Assembly (NCBI GenBank): GCA_964499015.1
Contig: CAZCJA010000021.1
Coordinates: 1-32,186, forward strand
Origin: CAZCJA01 sp964499015
Lineage (GTDB): Bacteria; Elusimicrobiota; Elusimicrobia; F11
Reading direction: 5' to 3'
Length of the DNA stretch: 32,186 nt
Below, in pieces: positions 19,901-25,593 of the stretch; position 1 is the first letter of the stretch; every line of letters begins with the position of its first letter. The notes under the pieces are model-generated. The model did no database searches. It was not told the DNA's origin and saw only the letters and a program-made list of their open reading frames with translations. A program made the translations under genes and the position numbers.

Positions 19901-22900
19901 CGGCCAACTATTCGATCGCGATGCCCATGGCTTTTTGGGAAGGCGGAGAATACGAAGATATCGGTGATCATATCGTCGTCTTTCTCGAGGAGTATATGGC
20001 GCTTCTCCCCGCAGCGGAAAAGTTCGCGGTTTCCCTGCGAGGCTTTGACGCCCTCCATTTCCATCCGGAACAAGTCAGCATGTTTGCCTTTGATGATCAG
20101 CCGCGCGATGTTCATCATCTCGAACGCGAATTGAAAAAAGTTCCGATCATCGATATCACCGCCAAGCGGCCAGGCATCGGCAATGCGACGCTCAGCGCCC
20201 CGCTTCCCGTCGTCCTTTCCGGGTCGCTGCGTCCGCTGCTCATAAAGTTGGCGGAACGAAAGCTCGTTCAAACGAATATTTTGCGCGTGTTCATTGGCGA
20301 GATACATGCGGCCGTCCGTGAAGCGCGCATTGATCCGGACATGAAGAACACGCCGCGCAGCCTAAATTACGTCGCGCGTAAAGTGGAGCGCCGCTTGATA
20401 CAGGCGCTCGCCCAGATCGATCATCTCACCGAAAAAGATATCCCCGAACACGGCCTTGATGAGGCTGTCTTTGAGCTCAATTGGGCGCAGGACGCGGAAA
20501 TCGAGTTTTTCTCCATGGCAGCGCTTGATGAAATCGCGGGCGAGCATCATTGGGGGCACTCGGTTTACGATCGACTGATCGGCGTTTGGAACACGTCGTT
20601 CGATATGGACCGGCACCGACCGGATAATGGACGTAACGGCCATGTTCAGCCGGCCGTCATAGCGGCGCTTGCTTTAATCGGTGCAGCCGCGGCGATGGTT
20701 TTCGCGGGTAATGGAAGGGAATTGATGTATGTACTGACGGCCTGGTCATTTGGTTTGGCGATGGTTTTATCCTCGGGGCAGATGGCCTTCTTCGATAACA
20801 ACGGCGAGGGACTGAAACGCTTTGCGCAGTTCCTGGAAGATTATTTGGGACTCGCGGAACCTGATGCCGGAAAAAAGAGCGGATCTCGCCGCCTGCTCAC
20901 GCTGGAATTCAAACACAATGAGCACAGTTCAGCGATGAAGAAGGGCGCGGAAAAAGCGTTGAGCGAATCGATTCTCCCTGGACCGTTCGTTCATTTGGGG
21001 CCTATCCGCTATCTGCCGGACATCGTTCCTTTTTCCTCAAAGGTCAGCGACGTATTTGTGGTCGGCTTTCCGGAAACAATCGAATCGATAAAAGTGCGGG
21101 AAGCGGCCGAGCTGAACCGCATTCATTTTCTTGAGATCGATCCAACCCCGTGGCTCGATCGGTTGCGCGAGAGAGTTCGCCAGTCATCAAACCTTTATGT
21201 ATTGGGGAAGGATTTGCGCAATTTCATACAGGCCGATGCCGTTTTAGAGGTGCTGCGCATTCCTGACGAGATCATCGGGCGCGCGGCCGTGGTTAATTCC
21301 GCTTATCTAATCGATGCTCTTTTCCAATATGCGGAAAAAGATATTTTCGCCGCGGTCAAAAAACACTTCGGCGATGAGCTTGATCAGGATGAGTATGCGG
21401 CTTTTGAGGATGATCTAAAGGATCATTTTGGGCGTTTGCATGTCGATATCGTGTCGAAGCTGGTGCGTCCAGGCGGCCGCGTTCATATGGTGGAGCGGTA
21501 CGAGCGTTTGGCTTATGGCGACGGTCACTTCATGACCATACGCATGCCTGAAAACAAAAACGTTTATTTTCAGTCAAGCGTGTTTGATCCATTCCAGCTG
21601 CAAAACGAAAAAAGGCGCCGCGCTTATGGAAACGGCAGTCGCCGTGGTATCGGTTCGCTTGAATTGTTGGTGGCCATGACACTGCCGGGGCTTTTCGCGG
21701 CAGCGTGGCTGGATCCTGAGGCGCTGGCCATCGCCTTAAGCGCTACCGCGATGGCGGGTATTTTTCCGTGGCGCCGCACAAAAACCCCGCTGGCCGTTCA
21801 GAAATTTAAAGAGTGGATGAAAAATAATAAGAATGTGCTCCTGGGGTCGAAGCGTTTAATCCACGCGGAAATGGAATTCGCGATGTTCAAGGGGTATTTG
21901 TACAACGCGGATGTGCGCGATTATCTCCGCGCACACCGCCGTGAACGCGTTTGGCTGACGAGAATCCTTAAGAATTTATACGCGTACTTCGCCGAGGTGG
22001 ATGAGGCGGAATACAGCCGGGAAACGCTTTTATTGCTGGCCTTCTACGGCGACGGCTCGGCGCCTGGATTCCTGATGAAGGAGTTGGATTTAATTGGCGC
22101 CGACAAGCTGCACCCTCATCTATCCGCCGATGAAACCAAAGACATGTTTGCCGACGCCTTAAAAGAAATGAATGTGCATTCGCCTAAACTTAAGGCTTAT
22201 AAAGCGATGGGCAAGCGTATCCAAGCGTTGCTGGCCGCGCGCCGCAAGTTGAAACCGGCGCAGGAAGAACAGCGCCACCGCATCGACTCGCTTTTGAACC
22301 AGTACGCGTACGTGATCGGCCGGCTGAATGAACCTTCGTTTGCGCCGCTGCTCAAGGGCATGACGGGTGATCAATTTCCGTGGTGGGTGAAGGACGCCGC
22401 TAATAAAGCGCTGGGCGTCAAACCCGCGCAATCCTGGCTGGGCGATCCGCCCTATATAAATCTGATTATTGATTTGGTTTCGATGGAAGGCGTGCGCGAT
22501 GCGGGCCGCATGATTCAGGAGCTTTTGGAGCGGCGCGTGTCCGACGAAAACACGGTGCATAAGAATAATGTGCTGAAAAACACCGCGCGTGTCTTTGGTG
22601 AATTGCGATCTTCTTCACGTCGCAATCGCACCACGCGCCTACGCGCTGCCCAAGCGGCGATGGAAGTGGCCATCATTGGTTTTCCAGGGCTTATCGGTGA
22701 TTTAATCCGCCTTGCACGCTATACGCCCGTCTCTGATCTGAGTGAAAATCGTTTGCGCAGGGCCTTGGACCGTTTGGCGCCAATGATGGGTCTCGATCCG
22801 AAAGACGTAAAGCTGCACTTCTATACGCGTGAAAATTGGCGCGAACAGCGGCTGGGGTTCGTCTTCATTCCGACCAAAACCATTTATTTTTCCTTAGAAG

Positions 22901-25536
22901 TTCTTCGCGACGCGATCGACAAGGCGTTCTCTGGCTGGCGTCCTCTCTACAACGATGCCGGCCAGCTCCAGGATTATGGCGCGCAACGTGTCGCCCTGCA
23001 TGAGCTTCTGCATATCGTCGGTTTTGATGAAGATGACGTCGCCCGTCTTTCTTTATCTTCCGACGAATTGTTGCCGGCCCCGGAGAAACGGACGTCGATC
23101 GACCATATCCTTAAAATGGCTCGCCAGCGCGCCTTTCAGGAAAACATTCAACCCGCCAAAGATTTGTTCGCCAAAATGTCCGCTAAACCCTCAACGCGCC
23201 GCGAGGCTCGCCGCGGCGCTTCGGTTATTGAGGTTCCGGCCGCGATTGCCGCAACGGTTCTTTTTATCTTGGGAATTTATTCGTTTATCGATCTGCAAAC
23301 GCTCGCCAAGCTGGCCTATGTCCTGCCGCTTGTCGGCATGGCGCATGGGCACTGGGATCCAAAGGTCATTGAGTTCGTGAAATGGCTGAAATTTATCATC
23401 ACTAATCGTCCAAGCCGGACCATCCATGAAACGCAGGCGCAGTTGGCGGAGATTTTTGGCATTAACGAGACCTATGTGGGCCGTTTGTTGAAAAAATACG
23501 GCATCACGCGGGAAAGCGCGGCCGCGTTTCGACTGCACGAGTGGGCCAAGCTGCGATATAAGTGGCGCGTGCCGGATTCAGCTCGCTCCGTGGCCGCCGC
23601 GTTCGGCGTCAGCCGTTGGAAAGCCGCCGAGATATTCAGGGAATTTTCGATTGAGTCCGTGAAGAACGTCGAGCGTTTAAATAGAATACCGGCTGTGAAG
23701 ATCGCGCAATCATTAACCAAGAAAGAACTGGCCAAGACCGTCGACGATTTGTCGCTGGAATTGCAGCTGCCGATCGCCCAGATGAAGGCGATGGAGGCCG
23801 AATTTATCCGGCAAATGCGCCTGGGCAACGGCACCTACATCGCCGGCAAGGAATCGCTCAATAATTTTGAAACGTACGCCCAAATGCCAAGCGGCAAAGA
23901 ACAGGGCCGCTACATTGCGGTCAATTGGGGCGGCACCAACGTGACGGTTTATTTGGTCGACCTGAAAGGCGGCGGCGACTACAAAGTCGTCAAGAAAATG
24001 GACAAGATCAAGCTCACGGCCGCTCATCGCAAAGATCCGCGCTCCGTATTCGACTTGATCGCCAAGAACGTTAAAGCGTTGATCGATAACGATACCGAGA
24101 ACGACTACAAGATCGGTTTTGTGTACGGGTTCCCGCTGGAGCAGAAAGCGATCAATTCCGGTATCGCCGCGCGCTGGTCGAAAGGATTTAAAGACGCCAA
24201 AGGCCGCCCGGTTTTGGGACAGGATGTCGCCGGTTTGCTCAACCATTCTCTCGATAACGCGGGCCTGCCGCGCGTAAAAGTCAGCGCGCTCATGAACGAT
24301 ACGCTGAACCCGATGATCGTTCTCGCCTATCAGCTCTACGGCCAAGGCAAAAAGTCGCTCAAAGTGATCATTGGCAGCATTGTCGGCACGGGGACCAACG
24401 ACGCCGCGCTTTTCGACCAGAGCATTGGCTTGCGCAACTTGGAAGCCGGCAACTTCGATTTCGGCGGGGATAAACTTCTGCGCCGCCTCTGGCTGGAAGT
24501 GGACCGCGAGCTGGACAAACAAGAGAAAGACCCGCCGTCGGGCAAGCAGGTCCTGGAAAAAATGGTGTCGGGCAAGTATTTGGGCGAAGTGGCCCGGCGC
24601 TTGTCGTTCGCGATCATTCCGTCACGCGCGTTGTCCGCCTTTAAAGAACCCTATTCATTCACCGGCGAGCATTTGTCGATGATCGAGAACGACAAGTCCG
24701 AGGAATTGGTCGAAGTGGCGAAAATTTTGGGCAAGAAAACGACGGTGGAAGAACGTCGCGCCTTGAAGCATTTGGCCAATATGGTCGTGCGCCGCTCGGC
24801 GGTGATCAACGCCACCAAATACGCGGCCATCGTTAAAGAAATCGACAAAGGCGTTAACGGCCGCTACGCGATCGCCATCGAAGGCAGCGTCGCCGAGAAA
24901 TACCCGCACTATTTGGATTACATGCGCGACACGCTCTCAACCATGGGGCTAAACAAACCGAACGGGGCCTCCGTTAACCTGATGACGGTTCCCAACGCCC
25001 AAGGCGTCGGCGCGGCGATTTTGGCGGCGACGATGGCCGGCCATCCCGATGCCCTCGGCGCCACGCAGCAAGAACTGTTCCCGGCGGACGAGGCCGCGGA
25101 AGGAAACACCGCTCAGTTCGCGGCGCTGTCGGACAAAATCAATAATCTTTTGCGCGCCACCGCGTTCAAGCTCGGCGTCGGCCAGAAAACGGCGGTCATT
25201 CGCGTCTCCGCGCCGAATGCGCCGATCCTGGCCACGATCAACGGCCACACACACCGCTTTAAAAACAATTTCAACGGCGTGGAAACGCTGTCGGATCTTC
25301 TGCGCGTCAACGCCGTTAAGAAAGTGCAGCTTTTCATCGCCGTTCAAGCGGCCGATTCGTTCGATCGTGCGCCGGTCGACTCTTTCCTGCTCGACGAAGA
25401 AAAAGAACAGCGCATCTCCCTGTCGTCTTATGTGACGTGGGGCGACCTCATGCGCATTTCTCGCGCCATGTTTGGCCGCTTAACCAGCCTTTCCACACAG
25501 ATTCAAAACGCCATCCTTGCACTCAAGCACGCCTAA
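13930..25536 (+). CDS. Giant multidomain membrane protein 1 (ChaN/TraB-like, 2-hydroxyacid dehydrogenase-like, HAD, HExxH, HTH, hexokinase)
   Basis: 3868 aa in one uninterrupted frame; ATG at 13930 is the first possible start because TAA precedes it at 13927. Order by residue: signal peptide 1-26 (cut after AFA); ChaN/TraB-like domain about 76-460; seven or eight hydrophobic segments 596-826 and 965-985 with a beta-rich insert; D-2-hydroxyacid dehydrogenase-like 997-1350; HAD-IIB-like 1397-1717; membrane block about 1728-1842; unrecognised region about 1850-2240; two helices 2242-2282; possible methyltransferase-like 2358-2545; prepilin-like motif 2573; helical region to about 2950; HExxH 3024; prepilin-like motif 3096; two HTH units 3170-3241; eukaryotic-type hexokinase 3327-3703; unrecognised tail to 3868. 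Each domain has its own entry. No single known protein has this architecture. I infer an envelope protein possibly handling sugar phosphates. It shares its N-terminal domain and promoter element with the second giant gene. Confidence 0.85.
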   Translation: MKPVRRPLKIVSTCLAVLIFAQAAFAHKPEVNFWKERAAAARQTFRTTPSIPAPKAQKTTLESFGSIRKLNAGTIPDNGFLLHIQDVHSNQEAQKNIAGALQALIRDGRVDLVALEGAFSPVELGVFRDFPDQDAIRRAADKLLAENQITGPIQALLSLDGRLALPPIVGVDDAGHYAANVQAVRDAAFAREREKKINAAQARMAERQKEIFLNERLRAFDRVVQKYRAEEIELKEYVSELESRTTALPINVRKLIEAVRLEGTLNEAELEKERTRLIATLVRRLSEKETGLLTTRVAAFRAGAISHARFYDELKKLCEMKGLSFLKFPRLGDYLRYVLLSDSIDGERLLNELQALEARVYEQLSRTNKERALLKKSRRLFLTKKLIDFALTKAEWAEYAASGAPLKPFDAFYREAEIRDQKIAENLTAAVAKYNAKNVVLIAGGFHSEGIKNGVGFSYASFTPKIARVETKSGLEHLSIFTREKTPLEKLFAGEKLFLSQPPMSEAAKARLSVSAVADSAVHLLVAASWLERVNGWTSVVVKRLAAGAIKISGLINGKAFRLRVHETQIESDGAIAGALYPLAKKFGVRVAGFIETFLYNGIFLYYSIIFNYIAAGSPSSFPLTSDLYNVLNPPSLFALGATFMFIMALHAYYGVSTGNGKHYPVITFPETLLASTKGSLIAMGGFIPMLFLPFEQVEPGHALPIGGILMLVGALIHAFSNSLPGRKWMVGPDHRTEIKPKDPLNLLFSFVIAIVVFVATAQVLYFMGNSYEVEYHLVAGMAGIGAAATGVAAMLARWAKRPIKKTLAAILMATLLGTSAGFTAVINDAQTRSFVPAPLDTEGKTIDYDIYDLPGYPMVVRFKPGETTAVMEVDMTAGRNVDMTTSFIDKYHNRALLKAEVVEGDATILIEKPNGERVPFNADFSWIWKKELESIKLIFKTSKPGSEVVFKLYAATQLAKTDRLALTLVGALAMMMSAAFGSMFTSLMRKIHAKQKPMGVFLADAPANEQTVGQIKELLAQFGKRTVLVGETGAGSDKEKLRRILETDKPAIIVVRSDTKAFKEEEYIALAAKNGVKTIVRAGAGVDNINVEAAEKYGIQVQRTHGNANSVANLTLRFLLAALEKQSGVMIRADMTDLAETDGWKEVFDLPVLQFKAALAESMKKGRGEISAEAFDAIFHAVSAEKAATLFKSLDGKTIGILGAGPIGELVAEKLEAIKKLTGAEFNIKIASRSRGDINTLVKEADVLSLHLPVTENTEGMINGKSLEGSRVKIILNTARQDLVTAAIFDGSFTYYADVDHSPITKLISEKYPGHAYFIPHIGASTADAAEGVEEKTLEVLEGILRRLTKIEPRAPNWIEKALIKSDAEAAAVPGFEPGPMAYVSDRLLIDKSELKEKLKRAVFTFDIDKTLALREQAMSAEMIATLRELMKASHFIVILTGSPMVEKRARIFDALTMDTDANGNKTRLPYAGNLIAITSEGTTIHHYDSQGREYIVANEFSRQETYSNVQFAHAKKLLDPLIAQIPEGEVVLSLTNRENTQMVAKLKGVASDVRARYALEFEQILNKEFRGEGIEFRGMISGETTITLRPVMPARASVLAKFLRYVPRRFLNVSGYRHALRARFPSRVSTKAEGFRFLIHEFKRQGIHWDLSNVLFFGDAFETEGNDRPVYDAPDLRRVKVYSVGKNDFAPPARPRSYRIGTSPDDTLAFLKKFTKGTISRAPPPASLLYLYLISKWGSPKQTMAVKTAGLVGMIVEGAVAVGLYTNVGWWAAALYLAALSAAHIFFEINTSIPPVDHGVMPASFFILQFYISLPYFFGASPAIGLIPHFLYDLFIFWLATPEKPKPQPLSEAEDAALADESENPEKYVPSFMVGAETDHWVEFVSTLFNQGVSAEKIQGVVNVLEQSWESENSKPYVEEALRHIRSAHRGTMPALAKVLIDRPAFDIAQSLTQPEIYTAASQLADLMAIASGHPDPWIIGTKQFATQAANYSIAMPMAFWEGGEYEDIGDHIVVFLEEYMALLPAAEKFAVSLRGFDALHFHPEQVSMFAFDDQPRDVHHLERELKKVPIIDITAKRPGIGNATLSAPLPVVLSGSLRPLLIKLAERKLVQTNILRVFIGEIHAAVREARIDPDMKNTPRSLNYVARKVERRLIQALAQIDHLTEKDIPEHGLDEAVFELNWAQDAEIEFFSMAALDEIAGEHHWGHSVYDRLIGVWNTSFDMDRHRPDNGRNGHVQPAVIAALALIGAAAAMVFAGNGRELMYVLTAWSFGLAMVLSSGQMAFFDNNGEGLKRFAQFLEDYLGLAEPDAGKKSGSRRLLTLEFKHNEHSSAMKKGAEKALSESILPGPFVHLGPIRYLPDIVPFSSKVSDVFVVGFPETIESIKVREAAELNRIHFLEIDPTPWLDRLRERVRQSSNLYVLGKDLRNFIQADAVLEVLRIPDEIIGRAAVVNSAYLIDALFQYAEKDIFAAVKKHFGDELDQDEYAAFEDDLKDHFGRLHVDIVSKLVRPGGRVHMVERYERLAYGDGHFMTIRMPENKNVYFQSSVFDPFQLQNEKRRRAYGNGSRRGIGSLELLVAMTLPGLFAAAWLDPEALAIALSATAMAGIFPWRRTKTPLAVQKFKEWMKNNKNVLLGSKRLIHAEMEFAMFKGYLYNADVRDYLRAHRRERVWLTRILKNLYAYFAEVDEAEYSRETLLLLAFYGDGSAPGFLMKELDLIGADKLHPHLSADETKDMFADALKEMNVHSPKLKAYKAMGKRIQALLAARRKLKPAQEEQRHRIDSLLNQYAYVIGRLNEPSFAPLLKGMTGDQFPWWVKDAANKALGVKPAQSWLGDPPYINLIIDLVSMEGVRDAGRMIQELLERRVSDENTVHKNNVLKNTARVFGELRSSSRRNRTTRLRAAQAAMEVAIIGFPGLIGDLIRLARYTPVSDLSENRLRRALDRLAPMMGLDPKDVKLHFYTRENWREQRLGFVFIPTKTIYFSLEVLRDAIDKAFSGWRPLYNDAGQLQDYGAQRVALHELLHIVGFDEDDVARLSLSSDELLPAPEKRTSIDHILKMARQRAFQENIQPAKDLFAKMSAKPSTRREARRGASVIEVPAAIAATVLFILGIYSFIDLQTLAKLAYVLPLVGMAHGHWDPKVIEFVKWLKFIITNRPSRTIHETQAQLAEIFGINETYVGRLLKKYGITRESAAAFRLHEWAKLRYKWRVPDSARSVAAAFGVSRWKAAEIFREFSIESVKNVERLNRIPAVKIAQSLTKKELAKTVDDLSLELQLPIAQMKAMEAEFIRQMRLGNGTYIAGKESLNNFETYAQMPSGKEQGRYIAVNWGGTNVTVYLVDLKGGGDYKVVKKMDKIKLTAAHRKDPRSVFDLIAKNVKALIDNDTENDYKIGFVYGFPLEQKAINSGIAARWSKGFKDAKGRPVLGQDVAGLLNHSLDNAGLPRVKVSALMNDTLNPMIVLAYQLYGQGKKSLKVIIGSIVGTGTNDAALFDQSIGLRNLEAGNFDFGGDKLLRRLWLEVDRELDKQEKDPPSGKQVLEKMVSGKYLGEVARRLSFAIIPSRALSAFKEPYSFTGEHLSMIENDKSEELVEVAKILGKKTTVEERRALKHLANMVVRRSAVINATKYAAIVKEIDKGVNGRYAIAIEGSVAEKYPHYLDYMRDTLSTMGLNKPNGASVNLMTVPNAQGVGAAILAATMAGHPDALGATQQELFPADEAAEGNTAQFAALSDKINNLLRATAFKLGVGQKTAVIRVSAPNAPILATINGHTHRFKNNFNGVETLSDLLRVNAVKKVQLFIAVQAADSFDRAPVDSFLLDEEKEQRISLSSYVTWGDLMRISRAMFGRLTSLSTQIQNAILALKHA
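14155..15309 (+). other. Domain: ChaN/TraB/EreA-like N-terminal domain of giant protein 1
   Basis: Residues about 76-460. Key motifs: QDVHSNQEAQKNI (H88), VALEGAF (E116), PIVGVDD (D172, D173) and VVLIAGGFHSEGIK (H447), with a long helical middle. The order (Asp/Glu-x-His near the start, a Glu about 30 residues on, and a final Gly-x-His after a strand) resembles the ChaN / TraB / erythromycin-esterase group. Membership is my inference. The domain clearly recurs in the second giant gene (27107-28087), where all four motifs are kept. Confidence 0.5.
15703..16449 (+). other. Domain: polytopic membrane block of giant protein 1
   Basis: Seven hydrophobic stretches fall at residues about 596-612, 636-651, 680-694, 704-720, 747-768, 778-797 and 806-826. 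An extracytoplasmic-looking beta-rich segment and an eighth helix (965-985) follow. I recognise no transporter signature. The block places the following dehydrogenase-like domain next to the membrane; its side cannot be fixed from sequence alone. Confidence 0.6.
16918..17979 (+). other. Domain: D-isomer-specific 2-hydroxyacid dehydrogenase (SerA-like), probably catalytically altered
   Basis: Residues 997-1350. The substrate part has RAGAGVDNI (1082-1090) and NANSVANLTL (from 1108). The cofactor part has GAGPIG (G1204, G1206, G1209), with ASRSR after strand 2, which suggests NADP rather than NAD. NTARQD holds the expected catalytic Arg (R1281) and PHIGAST the catalytic His (H1322), both as in phosphoglycerate dehydrogenase. 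The catalytic Glu motif (DVFxxEP in the family) reads DVDHSP and lacks the Glu. An insert of about 65 residues (1127-1193) splits the two subdomains. No ACT domain follows. Confidence 0.85.
18118..19080 (+). other. Domain: HAD-superfamily (IIB, phosphomannomutase/sugar-phosphatase-like)
   Basis: Residues about 1397-1717. Motif I is FDIDKTLA (D1408 nucleophile, D1410 acid/base). Motif II is VILTGS (T1442). Motif IV is FFGDAFETEGND (G1660, D1661, G1667, N1668, D1669). The C2-type cap lies between motifs II and III, as in eukaryotic phosphomannomutase and Cof-type phosphatases. The catalytic residues look intact, so phosphatase or phosphomutase activity is plausible; the substrate is unknown. 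Confidence 0.75.
21001..21564 (+). other. Domain: possible degenerate SAM-methyltransferase-like fold
   Basis: Residues about 2358-2545. DVFVVGF, then HFLEIDPTP, VLGKD and LVRPGGRVHMVER follow the strand order and the PGG turn of Rossmann methyltransferases. The glycine-rich SAM loop is not clear, so this is only a suggestion. Confidence 0.25.
21640..21750 (+). other. Internal prepilin-like (class III signal) motif 1
   Basis: R2571-R2572-G2573 is followed by IGSLELLVAM with Glu at +5 (E2578) and a hydrophobic run of about 30 residues. This is the pattern cut by prepilin peptidases (G before, hydrophobic +1, Glu at +5), but it sits 2570 residues into the protein. Confidence 0.4.
22999..23028 (+). 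other. HExxH metal-binding motif of giant protein 1
   Basis: HELLHIVGFD (H3024, E3025, H3028, D3033) gives HExxHxxGxD, a metzincin-like zinc motif in which the third ligand would be Asp. The local context RVALHELLHIVGF is typical of metallopeptidases. Hydrophobic flanks and the nearby membrane segment suggest a membrane-proximal protease. Confidence 0.5.
23209..23305 (+). other. Internal prepilin-like (class III signal) motif 2
   Basis: R3094-R3095-G3096 is followed by ASVIEVPAAI with Glu at +5 (E3101), then AATVLFILGIYSF as a hydrophobic helix. It is a second match to the prepilin-peptidase pattern, between the HExxH region and the HTH/hexokinase part. Confidence 0.4.
23437..23652 (+). other. 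Two helix-turn-helix-like units
   Basis: AQLAEIFGINETYVGRLLKK (from residue 3170) and SVAAAFGVSRWKAAEIFREF (from 3220) both have the A-x3-G-hydrophobic-x pattern of homeodomain-like/resolvase HTH motifs. They lie between a membrane segment and the hexokinase domain, so DNA binding would require this part to face the cytoplasm. Confidence 0.45.
23908..25041 (+). other. Domain: eukaryotic-type hexokinase
   Basis: Residues 3327-3703. The order matches hexokinase/glucokinase of the eukaryotic type: NWGGTN (3332-3337, phosphate-1), FPLEQK (3401-3406), WSKGFK (3416-3421), MNDTLN with catalytic Asp D3457, GSIVGTGTND (3482-3491, phosphate-2) and EAGNF (E3505). The first motif is normally DxGGTN; Asp is replaced by Asn3332, which may lower activity. 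Sugar phosphorylation is likely but not certain. Confidence 0.85.
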
Positions 25537-25548
25537 CCCCTCACCCTA

Positions 25549-25571
25549 CCCTCTCCCACAAGGGGAGAGGG
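25549..25571. repeat. Palindromic C/G-rich hairpin after giant gene 1
   Basis: CCCTCTCCC (25549-25557) and GGGAGAGGG (25563-25571) form a perfect 9-bp stem with loop ACAAG. It starts 13 nt after the giant-gene stop. It resembles dispersed REP-like palindromes and has no T-run, so it may be a weak terminator or mRNA-end stabiliser. A related hairpin follows the aminotransferase. Confidence 0.65.
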
Positions 25572-25579
25572 AACTTTGT

Positions 25580-25585
25580 TATTAT
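25580..25585 (+). promoter_or_regulatory. Candidate -10 box of the aminotransferase gene
   Basis: TATTAT ends 8 nt before the ATG at 25594, so transcription would begin at or just before the start codon (leaderless or nearly so). There is no Shine-Dalgarno in front of the ATG. The same arrangement occurs before the second giant gene. No clear -35 is visible. Confidence 0.35.
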
Positions 25586-25593
25586 CCCGCCTC

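Noticed and set aside
25576..25593. TTG start giving a 400-residue aminotransferase
   Set aside because: The TTG lies upstream of the probable -10 box and adds six residues not needed by the fold; ATG at 25594 is preferred.
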